This document shows positions 8,886 through 17,296 of a stretch of DNA of 33,873 nucleotides, in pieces. This stretch comes from Candidatus Neomicrothrix parvicella RN1 (lineage in GTDB: Bacteria; Actinomycetota; Acidimicrobiia; Acidimicrobiales; VFJN01). The notes under the pieces are model-generated. The model searched no databases and was not told where the DNA came from. It saw nothing but the letters and a program-made list of their open reading frames with translations. Made by a program: the position numbers and the translations under genes. Every line of letters starts with the position of its first letter. The first letter of the stretch is position 1. The stretch spans positions 1 to 33,873 of the forward strand of contig CAMDIH010000020.1 of NCBI GenBank assembly GCA_945898515.1, in the 5' to 3' direction.

Positions 8886-11530
8886 GGGCGGGCTGCGGAA
8901 TCCTGGCGGCTAGTGGAGTAGGACTGGTCCATAATCGCCTGCGCCACCACCAGACGCACAATCGGCACCCGGAACGGCGAACACGACACGTAGTCCACCC
9001 CTGTGGCTACGAAAAAGGCGATCGACTCAGGATCGCCACCGTGCTCACCGCATACCCCCACCTGCAGAGACGGATGGGCCGCTCGCCCCCGTTCGGTGGC
9101 CATCGCCACCAACTCGCCCACCCCGTCGACATCGATTGTCTTGAAGGGGTTGCCCGGGAGCAGACCCTGGGCCAGATAGGCCGGCATCAGGCGAGCCTCC
9201 ACGTCGTCACGACTGAAGCCGAAGGTCATCTGGGTCAGGTCATTGGTGCCGAGTGAGAAGAAATCGCATTGCTCGGCCAGGTCACCGGCGCGCATCGCGG
9301 CCCGGGGGGTTTCGATCATCGTGCCCACACTGATCTCGGGGGCTGCCCCCTGGGGGCCAACCGACGCCGCGATGGCTTCCCGCACCCAACCCCGGGCCAG
9401 GACCAACTCTTCTACCGTGGTGGTCAGTGGAATCATGATCTCCACCACCGGGGAGAACCCACCGGCCTGTCGCTCCAGGGCCGCCTCCACCAGCGCCCGC
9501 ACCTGCATGGCGTACAGCCCAGGGTGGAGTACCCCGAGGCGCACCCCCCGTGTGCCCAGCATGGGGTTCTGCTCGTGCCATACCTCCACCGCCTCGAGCA
9601 GATCCGCCTCCTCGGGGGTGAGTCCTTCGGTGGCTTGCTTTACGAGCAGATCAGTCCTCGGGGGGAGAAACTCGTGCAGCGGCGGGTCCAGGAGTCGTAC
9701 CGTGATCGGAAGCCCATCCATGGCAGAGAGGATCTCCAGAAAATCGGCCTTCTGGGCCACTCGCAGGCGTTCAAGAGCCTCGAACTGCCCTTCGGGGGAC
9801 GCGGCCAGAATGATCGCTCTCAGGATCGGCAGACGATCCTCGGCCAGGAACATGTGTTCCGTCCGGCAGAGCCCGATGCCCTCGGCACCAAAGGTTCGGG
9901 CGAGTGCCGCATCGGTCGCCGTATCAGCGTTGGCTCGCACACTCAGCCGACCCCGGCGAAGATCATCGGCCCACCCCAATAATGTGGCGAAGGCTTCAGG
10001 GGGCTCGGTGATCTCGACGGTCATCGCCCCGAGCACAATCTCCCCGCTGGCCCCATCCAGCGAGATGACCTCACCCTCCAGTACGGTGACCGCTCCGACG
10101 GTGAGACTGTTCTCCGTGATGGTGAGGGAACTCGCCCCGACCACCGCCGGGATGCCCCACCCCCGAGCGACGACCGCCGCATGACTCACCATCCCACCAC
10201 GCGCGGTGAGCACCCCCTCAGCCACCTGCATCCCGTGAACGTCCTCCGGTGAGGTCTCTTTGCGCACCAGAATCACCGGCTCACCCCGATCGGCGGCGTC
10301 AACCGCAGCATCAGCACTGAAGTAGGCACGCCCGGAGGCGGCGCCCGGCGAGGCCCCGAGACCGGTGGCGATCACCGGCTGATCACACACGGCGAAGTGT
10401 GCATGCAACACCCCGTCGAGGTGGTCAGGGGTGATGCGCTTGACCGCCTCGGCCCGCGTGATTGTCCATCCTTTCCCCGCCTGGGTAGTCATCTCCACGG
10501 CCATGCGGAGCGCCGCCGCTCCGGTACGTTTCCCCACCCGAGTTTGGAGGATCCAAAGTTTCCCCTGCTCGATGGTGAACTCCACATCGCACATGTCGCG
10601 GTAGTGCCCTTCGAGGCGGGCAAACACCTGGCGCAGTTCGGCATAGGCGTCGGGAAAGGCGCGCGCCAACGCCTCGAGATCATCGGTGGTGCGAACCCCG
10701 GCCACCACATCTTCTCCCTGCGCGTTCAGAAGAAAATCGCCGTAGGGTTCATCGGCTCCGGTAGCGGCGTTACGGGTGAAACCCACCCCGGTACCGGACC
10801 GGTCACTTCGATTGCCAAACACCATCGCCTGCACGTTTACCGCCGTACCGAGATGATGGGGAATGTGCTCGCGATCGCGGTAGGTCACCGCGCGCGCGCC
10901 ACCCCAGGAACGAAACACCGCTTCGATCGATTCCCGCAGTTGTCGCTCCGGCTCTTGGGGGAAGGGCCGACCCGTTTTCTCCCCTATCCACGCATGATAA
11001 CGGGCGCACTGGCCCTTGAGCGCCTCCACCCCCGCGCCGGGGGCGTCATCAGCCAAGAGCCCCACCTCGCTCTCTTCCTCCTCAAGACGCAGCACGATGC
11101 GCGCATACATGGAGAGGAACCGGCGATAGGTGTCATAGGCAAAACCGGCATCGCCGGTGCGAGCCGCGAGACCCTCAACGGAGGCATCGTTGAGACCAAG
11201 ATTCAGGACCGTGTCCATCATCCCAGGCATGGAAAACGTTCCGCCTGATCGAACACTGACGAGTAGCGGATCGTGCGGGTCGCCCAGACGCTGACCCACC
11301 CGCTCCTCGATCTGCGCCACCGCCGCGGTTACCTCGGCATCAAGGCCGTCGGGCCATCCGTTCTCGAGGTAGTCGACGCAGGTAGTAGTGGTAATCGTGA
11401 ACCCCGGTGGCACGGGAAGTTCCAGGACTGATGTCATTTCCGCCAGGTTGGCGCCCTTGCCTCCGAGCAGGTCCTTCATGTGCATCGGTGCCGTAGAATG
11501 TGGATGCGCAAACGGGTAAAGACGCGGCAT
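8882..11530 (-). CDS. ppdK: pyruvate, phosphate dikinase
   Basis: 882 aa; LLGGKGANLAEM, VSVRSGGTFSMPGMMDT, catalytic TARGGMVSHAAVVARGWGIPAVVG, C-terminal PEP-binding barrel (FFSLGTNDLTQMTFGFSRDD, VGVCGEHGGDP). Confidence 0.97.
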   Translation of the reverse strand: MPRLYPFAHPHSTAPMHMKDLLGGKGANLAEMTSVLELPVPPGFTITTTTCVDYLENGWPDGLDAEVTAAVAQIEERVGQRLGDPHDPLLVSVRSGGTFSMPGMMDTVLNLGLNDASVEGLAARTGDAGFAYDTYRRFLSMYARIVLRLEEEESEVGLLADDAPGAGVEALKGQCARYHAWIGEKTGRPFPQEPERQLRESIEAVFRSWGGARAVTYRDREHIPHHLGTAVNVQAMVFGNRSDRSGTGVGFTRNAATGADEPYGDFLLNAQGEDVVAGVRTTDDLEALARAFPDAYAELRQVFARLEGHYRDMCDVEFTIEQGKLWILQTRVGKRTGAAALRMAVEMTTQAGKGWTITRAEAVKRITPDHLDGVLHAHFAVCDQPVIATGLGASPGAASGRAYFSADAAVDAADRGEPVILVRKETSPEDVHGMQVAEGVLTARGGMVSHAAVVARGWGIPAVVGASSLTITENSLTVGAVTVLEGEVISLDGASGEIVLGAMTVEITEPPEAFATLLGWADDLRRGRLSVRANADTATDAALARTFGAEGIGLCRTEHMFLAEDRLPILRAIILAASPEGQFEALERLRVAQKADFLEILSAMDGLPITVRLLDPPLHEFLPPRTDLLVKQATEGLTPEEADLLEAVEVWHEQNPMLGTRGVRLGVLHPGLYAMQVRALVEAALERQAGGFSPVVEIMIPLTTTVEELVLARGWVREAIAASVGPQGAAPEISVGTMIETPRAAMRAGDLAEQCDFFSLGTNDLTQMTFGFSRDDVEARLMPAYLAQGLLPGNPFKTIDVDGVGELVAMATERGRAAHPSLQVGVCGEHGGDPESIAFFVATGVDYVSCSPFRVPIVRLVVAQAIMDQSYSTSRQDSAARP

Positions 11531-11545
11531 GTCCTTAGTGTATTT

Positions 11546-11696
11546 GGCTACGAGAAATTGCCTCAGAACCGGATCGGCGTAGCCTTACGCGCAACGATCG
11601 CCTCACCCACGGGAGGGCTTGGGGCGATCGCTGCTGGCGAGGGCTGGGCGGGCGGGAACAGCCCTCGTTCACCCCAGACTACGGAGGGAAATGGGG
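11546..11696 (-). other. cluster of four inverted repeats between glyS and ppdK
   Basis: GGCTACG/CGTAGCC (11546-11552/11578-11584), CGATCGCC/GGCGATCG (11595-11602/11623-11630), CGAGGGCTG/CAGCCCTCG (11638-11646/11659-11667), CCCCA/TGGGG (11672-11676/11692-11696). Confidence 0.55.
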
Positions 11697-11716
11697 CATC
11701 GCAAGGATCCTCTGGC

Positions 11717-13036
11717 TCAGGTCAGCAACCCATGGACCTGTGCCACGAGATTCGCGATTGGCACCCGTGTCTGCAACATCGTGTCACGATCACGCACAGT
11801 GACGGAACGGTCCTCGAGGCTTTCGAAATCCACGGTGATGCAGAAGGGGGTACCCACCTCGTCCTGGCGGCGATAGCGGCGGCCGATGGCCTGGGTCTCG
11901 TCGTAGTCACACATGAAATGAGGAGCCAGCAACTGGAACACCTCTTTGGCTACCGGGGTGAGGGTGTCTTTCTTCGATAGCGGGAGCACCGCCACCTGGT
12001 ATGGGGCGATGCGGTGATGGAGGCGCAACACCGTGCGAGGCTCACCGTTGACCTCCTCCTCGGCGTAGGCGGCCATGAGAAAAGCCATCATGGTGCGGGT
12101 GGCCCCCGCGGCCGGCTCGATGACGTGCGGCACGTAATGCTCGTTGGTGGTCTGATCGAAAAACTCCAGCCGAGCCCCGGAGGCCTCAGCATGGGCTTTG
12201 AGGTCGAAGTCGCCTCGATGGGCGATGCCCTCGAGTTCGTCGAAACCCCATGGGAAAAGGAACTCCACATCGGAGGTGGCCGAGCTGTAATGGGAGAGCT
12301 CAGCGGCGTCATGGGGGCGCAGGCGCAACTGCTCGGCGGGAATGCCGTGCTCGAGGTACCAGTCGTAGCGCTGCTGGCACCAATACTCGTACCAGTGCTG
12401 GCTCTCGGCGGGCGGTACGAAGAACTCCATTTCCATCTGCTCGAACTCCCGCGTGCGGAATACGAAGTTTCCTGGGGTGATCTCATTTCGGAATGATTTA
12501 CCCACCTGGGCAATGCCAAAGGGCGGCTTCTTGCGCGATGTTTCGAGCACGTTCTTGAAATTGAGGAACATCCCCTGCGCCGTCTCCGGTCGTAGGAATA
12601 CCTCATGACCCGCACCCTCCACCGGGCCGGCGTGGGTCTTGAACATCAGGTTGAACTGCCGGGCTTCGGTGAAGGAGTCCTTCGTGCCGCAACTGGGGCA
12701 GTTGGAGGGATCCTCGAGTTTGTCGAGCCGAAACCGTTCCTGGCAGTTCTTACAATCCACCAGGGGATCGGTGAAGTTGGCCAGATGGCCCGACGCTTCC
12801 CATACCGCGGGGGGACTGAGGATGGCGGCATCAAGTCCCACGATGTCGTCGCGCAGTTGTACCATCGACCGCCACCAGGCGTTTTTTACGTTGCGCAACA
12901 TCAGCACCCCGAGGGGGCCGTAGTCGTAGGTGCTGCGGAACCCGCCGTAGATCTCGGCGCTGGGGAATACGAACCCGCGCCGCTTGCACAGGTTTACAAT
13001 CTTGTCGAAGAGTTCAGGATCAGGCGCCGCGGACAT
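11717..13036 (-). CDS. glyS: glycyl-tRNA synthetase (alpha2 type)
   Basis: Class II motifs; MSAAPDPELFDKIVNLCKRRGFVFPSAEIYGGFRSTYDYGPLG, RFRLDKLEDPSNCPSCG, FLRPETAQGMFLNFKN, FRNEITPGNFVFRTREFEQMEMEFF. Start set at internal ATG 13036. Confidence 0.95.
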   Translation of the reverse strand: MSAAPDPELFDKIVNLCKRRGFVFPSAEIYGGFRSTYDYGPLGVLMLRNVKNAWWRSMVQLRDDIVGLDAAILSPPAVWEASGHLANFTDPLVDCKNCQERFRLDKLEDPSNCPSCGTKDSFTEARQFNLMFKTHAGPVEGAGHEVFLRPETAQGMFLNFKNVLETSRKKPPFGIAQVGKSFRNEITPGNFVFRTREFEQMEMEFFVPPAESQHWYEYWCQQRYDWYLEHGIPAEQLRLRPHDAAELSHYSSATSDVEFLFPWGFDELEGIAHRGDFDLKAHAEASGARLEFFDQTTNEHYVPHVIEPAAGATRTMMAFLMAAYAEEEVNGEPRTVLRLHHRIAPYQVAVLPLSKKDTLTPVAKEVFQLLAPHFMCDYDETQAIGRRYRRQDEVGTPFCITVDFESLEDRSVTVRDRDTMLQTRVPIANLVAQVHGLLT

Positions 13037-13112
13037 GACTGAGGACACTACCGGCCCCGTCCCCCATATCGATGAACGACGCCCCATCTCCACTCAGTGT
13101 TAGAACCAACCT

Positions 13113-13850
13113 GTGACCATCTCAACCACCATGTCTGACCCCACCGCGGTGATGGGCCGACGAGTAGCGGCGGCCCTCATCGACGTAACCCTCGCGGTGG
13201 GACTGCTGTTGTTGGTGTGGTTCAGCCAGACCGTGTCCGAACCCCTGCCCGCCGGGGCCGACTACGGCGTTACCTGCGCAGCCATCCAAGAAGAACGCGC
13301 CGACACAACCCAGTGCATCGAACTGGAGTCACAGGTGTATTACATCAACGACCCCTGGCGATCCGCCGCTATCTCGTACGGGTTTCTCGCCGCTACGTTC
13401 CTAATCTTTGGAGTGATCCAGGGCCTCACGGGCCGCACCCTGGGCAAGGTCATCATGGGCCTGCGCACGGTGAGGCCCGACGGCCTCGTGCCGGGTATCG
13501 GTCGTGGCACCCTCCGGGGGTTGTTCTGGCTGGTGGACGGGCCGTTCATTCTCTTCCTACCGATCGGCATCGTGGGCTTCATCTGCGCCCTCACCACCCC
13601 GGGTCACCGGCGGGTGGGCGACATGGCCAGCCGCACCTTCGTGGTAGCCAAGGCGGCCGCCGGAGCCCCGATTGTGGTGCCTGGCCTGACGGTTCCCTCG
13701 CCGGCGGGTGTCTTCGTGCACGAACCGGTGCCGCAGTGGGACGAAGCCCGGGGGGCGTACATCCAGTGGGACCCGGACCAACAGGTGTGGCTGGAATGGG
13801 AGGAACCGACCCGTCAATGGGTCGTCATTGCCGGTCAGTCACAGCCCTAG
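13113..13850 (+). CDS. RDD family membrane protein
   Basis: 245 aa; GRRVAAALIDVTLAVGLLLLVW, GRTLGKVIMGLRTVRPDG, C-terminal WDPDQQVWLEWEE tail. Confidence 0.88.
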   Translation: MTISTTMSDPTAVMGRRVAAALIDVTLAVGLLLLVWFSQTVSEPLPAGADYGVTCAAIQEERADTTQCIELESQVYYINDPWRSAAISYGFLAATFLIFGVIQGLTGRTLGKVIMGLRTVRPDGLVPGIGRGTLRGLFWLVDGPFILFLPIGIVGFICALTTPGHRRVGDMASRTFVVAKAAAGAPIVVPGLTVPSPAGVFVHEPVPQWDEARGAYIQWDPDQQVWLEWEEPTRQWVVIAGQSQP

Positions 13851-14566
13851 CCGCGGTCCAAGATGGCCACCGACCGTAAGCGACGCTCCAGGTGATGCTC
13901 CATCGAACGGGTGGCGAGGTGTTCAACCTCAACGGTGGCAGAGGAAGCAGGGGTGTTGAGGGCCTGCCCCAGCCGCCCTCCGAGGATGTCGGCGAGCAGC
14001 GCAAGCGCCTCGGGTGATACGGCGATACCGCTGCGATGCTCATCGCAGCGGGTTCCACCGCTTTCGAGGTCGAAGGCCACCAGGGTGTCGGTGCGCTCGC
14101 ACTCCACACAGCGATCAACGACCGCTCGAAATCCTTCGAGGGCCAGCACCTTCAAGAAGAACGACGGCAGGACCAACGGGCCACACTGGTCCGCCAGCGC
14201 CCGCAGGGCCCCTAGCAGCATCGAATACAGGCTGGGATTGGGTTCGCCCTCCAAGCCGAGTTGATCCGCCGCCTCGAGCATCGAGACCGCCCGAGTCAGG
14301 CGATCGAGGTCCTCCCGAATCGCCCGAAAGTGATCGATCGTCTCAGCCTGATCCACGATCTGGAGATCGCCGCGGCCCTCGTAGAACTGCAACTGCAGGT
14401 GGGTGGGCGGCTCGAGGCGGGCTCCGAAGCGACTCTTGGTCTTGCGTACCCCCTTGGCCACCGCCCGCACCTTGCCGTGGCGGCGAGTGAGGATACTCAC
14501 GATGCGGTCGGCCTCGCCGAGTTTGTGAGTACGCAGCACGATTCCTTCGTCCCGGTATAAGCCCAC
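13847..14566 (-). CDS. recO: DNA repair protein RecO
   Basis: MGLYRDEGIVLRTHKLGEADRIVSILTRRHGKVRAVAKGVRKTKSRFGARLEP N-terminal OB-fold, typical length (239 aa). Confidence 0.95.
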   Translation of the reverse strand: MGLYRDEGIVLRTHKLGEADRIVSILTRRHGKVRAVAKGVRKTKSRFGARLEPPTHLQLQFYEGRGDLQIVDQAETIDHFRAIREDLDRLTRAVSMLEAADQLGLEGEPNPSLYSMLLGALRALADQCGPLVLPSFFLKVLALEGFRAVVDRCVECERTDTLVAFDLESGGTRCDEHRSGIAVSPEALALLADILGGRLGQALNTPASSATVEVEHLATRSMEHHLERRLRSVAILDRG

Positions 14567-14593
14567 CCGTTCACCGTAGCGACTGGCGTTCCC

Positions 14594-15313
14594 CTACTGG
14601 TCGACTCCCCCATAGCGACGGTCGCGACGCTGGAACTCTCGTACCGCCTCGAAGAGGTTCTCGCGGCGGAAATCGGGCCACAGCGTCTCGGTGAAGATCA
14701 GTTCGCTGTAGGCCATTTCCCAGAGCAGAAAGTTGGAAATTCGGTACTCCCCGGAGGTGCGCACCACGAGATCAGGATCAGGCATGTCCGGCGCGTAAAG
14801 GCGCGTGCGAATGGCCTTCTCCGTGATCTTCTCAGCCGGGGTGCCCTCAGTCACCAGTGCTCGCACAGCGTCCACGATCTCGGCCCGGCCGCCGTAGTTG
14901 AAAGCGAAGGTGAGGGTCATGCGTCGGTTGTGGGCCGTCATGGCCTCGGTGTCATCAATGTGACCCTGCACCCGTTTGGGCACCCGCCACCCTTTGCGTC
15001 CGATGAAACGCACTCGCACCCCTGCTTCGTTCAACTCGTCTCGCCGCTCGAGCAGTAGCCGCTCGTTGAACTGCATGAGGTAACGCACCTCGTCGGCCGG
15101 GCGGCGCCAGTTTTCCGTGGAGAAGGCATAGACGGTGAGCCAACCGATACCGAGATCAAGGGCTCCCTCTACCGTGTCGAACAGCGCTTCCTCTCCGGCG
15201 GCGTGGCCGTCGGTGCGCTTCAGGCCCTGCCGGGTAGCCCAGCGGCCGTTACCGTCCATCACGCAGGCCACATGGGTCGGGATACGGGTGAGATCGAGAT
15301 CGGGGGGCGGCAC
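14594..15313 (-). CDS. uppS: isoprenyl transferase (undecaprenyl/polyprenyl diphosphate synthase)
   Basis: HVACVMDGNGRWATRQGLKRTDGHAAGEEAL, TFAFNYGGRAEIVDA, DLVVRTSGEYRISNFLLWEMAYSELIFT; GTG start. Confidence 0.96.
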   Translation of the reverse strand: MPPPDLDLTRIPTHVACVMDGNGRWATRQGLKRTDGHAAGEEALFDTVEGALDLGIGWLTVYAFSTENWRRPADEVRYLMQFNERLLLERRDELNEAGVRVRFIGRKGWRVPKRVQGHIDDTEAMTAHNRRMTLTFAFNYGGRAEIVDAVRALVTEGTPAEKITEKAIRTRLYAPDMPDPDLVVRTSGEYRISNFLLWEMAYSELIFTETLWPDFRRENLFEAVREFQRRDRRYGGVDQ

Positions 15314-15316
15314 CCC

Positions 15317-15412
15317 GCTGAATCTAGTGGCGTGCCCTGCAGTTCTCCGGGTTCACACTCGCCCCATCGGCGCGCTTGTCCCCTCAGGGCCCGCGCCGCC
15401 GGGAGATTCAGC
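15317..15412 (-). other. nested inverted repeats spanning the ABC-permease stop and the uppS start
   Basis: GCTGAATCT (15317-15325) and AGATTCAGC (15404-15412) are exact reverse complements; inner CGGCGCG (15368-15374)/CGCGCCG (15392-15398). Confidence 0.5.
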
Positions 15413-16595
15413 CGAGGCGAAGGGTTTCGAGCGGTTCCAGTCGGGCCGCTTTCAACGCCGGCACGATCCCGGCCAGCATCGACACGATGATGGCCCCCAG
15501 CAGGCCGGCCCAGGGCAGCCACGGTTGGAGCACAAACACCCAGTCGGCAAGATTTGTCCCCACCCACATCGCCGCCAACCCGACCACCACGCCGAGCAGT
15601 CCGCCGAGAATTCCCACGCCGAGGGCCTCGAGGAGAAATTGCAGCCCCACCGTTGATCGACTGTGACCAAGAGCTCGGCGAATGCCGATCTCCGAGGACC
15701 GCTGGATCACCGAGATCGACATGACGTTGGCGATCCCCACGGCTCCGACCACCAGGGCCAGCAACCCCATGCCCGCCACAATAAACTGCAAGGTGGTGTC
15801 GGTCTCCGACTGCGCCTCGAGGAGATCGGTGGGAATCTTGGCTGCCACTTCGGTGGATCCACCCAGGGTGATGGCGATGGGCAGGATCGAGGAAGTGTCC
15901 CGCTCGGTGCCCGGATCCGCTCGCACATAGAGCTTGTTGGGCTCTTGGTCCTCGTCGTTGAAGTCTGCCTCGGCGGAGCCAAACGTGATGAACACGGCAT
16001 TGTTCAGGGACGGGTCGAGCTCTACCTGCTCGAGGATGCCCACCACGGTGTAGGCCTTGCCGCCCACATCGATCGAGCGCGATTCCCCCGCCAGCACATC
16101 GATCTCGTCGGCTAGGCCCTCGCCGATGACCGCGCTCCGAACGAGTTCCTGCTGATCGAAGTCATTGAGCCAGCGGCCGCTCAGCATCGTCACATCGAGC
16201 ACCGAGGGCAGTTGGGCGTCCGCCGCCAGCACCGGAATCGGGACCGTCTCGTACACGCCGATGGCCTCGGCGTAGGGGGTAACCACCACACCGCTGAGTT
16301 CCGACACCGCCGCCACACGATCCACCGTGGGCACGCTCAGGGCCCGGGGCACGGCATCGGTGGGCATCTTGGGGGTGTCGGTACCAAACGAGGAGGAGGC
16401 CTCCGCCACGATGAGGTCGGTGCCGAGTTCACGCAGTTTCAACTTCAGGTCGCCCTTGGCGGAGTCGGTCAACCCCACCGCCGCGATGATCGCCGCCACC
16501 CCCAGGGTGGGACCGAGCATGATCAGCAAGGTTCGGGATTTCCGCGCCGCGAGGCCGGCAAAGGCCACGCCGAGCAGTTCCCGGTAACGACTCAC
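15408..16595 (-). CDS. ABC transporter permease, MacB/FtsX type
   Basis: 395 aa; N-terminal TM plus periplasmic domain, C-terminal FtsX-like block (ANVMSISVIQRSSEIGIRRALGHSRSTVGLQFLLEALGVGILGGLLG). Confidence 0.93.
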   Translation of the reverse strand: MSRYRELLGVAFAGLAARKSRTLLIMLGPTLGVAAIIAAVGLTDSAKGDLKLKLRELGTDLIVAEASSSFGTDTPKMPTDAVPRALSVPTVDRVAAVSELSGVVVTPYAEAIGVYETVPIPVLAADAQLPSVLDVTMLSGRWLNDFDQQELVRSAVIGEGLADEIDVLAGESRSIDVGGKAYTVVGILEQVELDPSLNNAVFITFGSAEADFNDEDQEPNKLYVRADPGTERDTSSILPIAITLGGSTEVAAKIPTDLLEAQSETDTTLQFIVAGMGLLALVVGAVGIANVMSISVIQRSSEIGIRRALGHSRSTVGLQFLLEALGVGILGGLLGVVVGLAAMWVGTNLADWVFVLQPWLPWAGLLGAIIVSMLAGIVPALKAARLEPLETLRLG

Positions 16596-17296
16596 GCGGG
16601 CAGCCTGATGTCGTCGGCCACAATCCGGCCATCCAGCATCGACACCCGGCGCTCTGCGTGATCCGCCACGGCGAGGTCGTGGGTAACCATCACGATCGCT
16701 CGCTCCGGCGATCTCAGCGACTCGAAGATCTCCATCACCTTGGCGGCGTTGGTGGTATCGAGGGCGCCGGTGGGCTCGTCGGCCAGGACGAGCAACGGGT
16801 CGGTGACGATGGCCCGAGCGATGGCTACCCGCTGCTGTTCACCACCCGACATTTGCACCGGCCGGTGATCCGTGCGAGCTCCGAGGCCCACCCGTTCCAG
16901 CGCCGCCCGGGCCCGGTCGGTCCGCTCCTTGCGGGACAGGTTGCGATACAGCAACGCCGTCTCGACGTTGCCTTGCGCGCTCAGGTGCGGGATGAGGTGA
17001 AACTGCTGGAATACAAACCCGATACTTTCGCCCCGCATTTTCGAGCGTCCGGCATCGTCGAGACCCCCCACGTCCACCCCATCGATGCGAATCACGCCGT
17101 CCGACGGAAGATCGAGCACCCCGAGCAGGCCGAGCATGGTGGATTTACCCGAGCCTGATGGTCCGATGATCGCCATAAAGTCCCCAGCCCGAATGGCCAG
17201 GGATACCTCACGAAGGGCATAGACCACTACTTCTTCCCCGTAGGCGCGTGACACCCGGTCCAGCTCCAACAGTGGCTGACCTTGGACCGGGCTCAC
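16592..17296 (-). CDS. ABC transporter ATP-binding protein, MacB/LolD type
   Basis: Walker [10 protein letters not shown], signature [16 protein letters not shown], Walker [14 protein letters not shown]. Confidence 0.97.
   Translation of the reverse strand: MSPVQGQPLLELDRVSRAYGEEVVVYALREVSLAIRAGDFMAIIGPSGSGKSTMLGLLGVLDLPSDGVIRIDGVDVGGLDDAGRSKMRGESIGFVFQQFHLIPHLSAQGNVETALLYRNLSRKERTDRARAALERVGLGARTDHRPVQMSGGEQQRVAIARAIVTDPLLVLADEPTGALDTTNAAKVMEIFESLRSPERAIVMVTHDLAVADHAERRVSMLDGRIVADDIRLPA

Noticed and set aside
9243-10184. 313-aa plus-strand ORF
   Set aside because: Antisense to ppdK; Ser/Arg/Ala-rich composition of a shadow frame and no domain signature.
11622-11632. HIP1-like GCGATCGC palindrome
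   Set aside because: Only noted here as part of a local inverted repeat; no sign of high iteration as in cyanobacteria.
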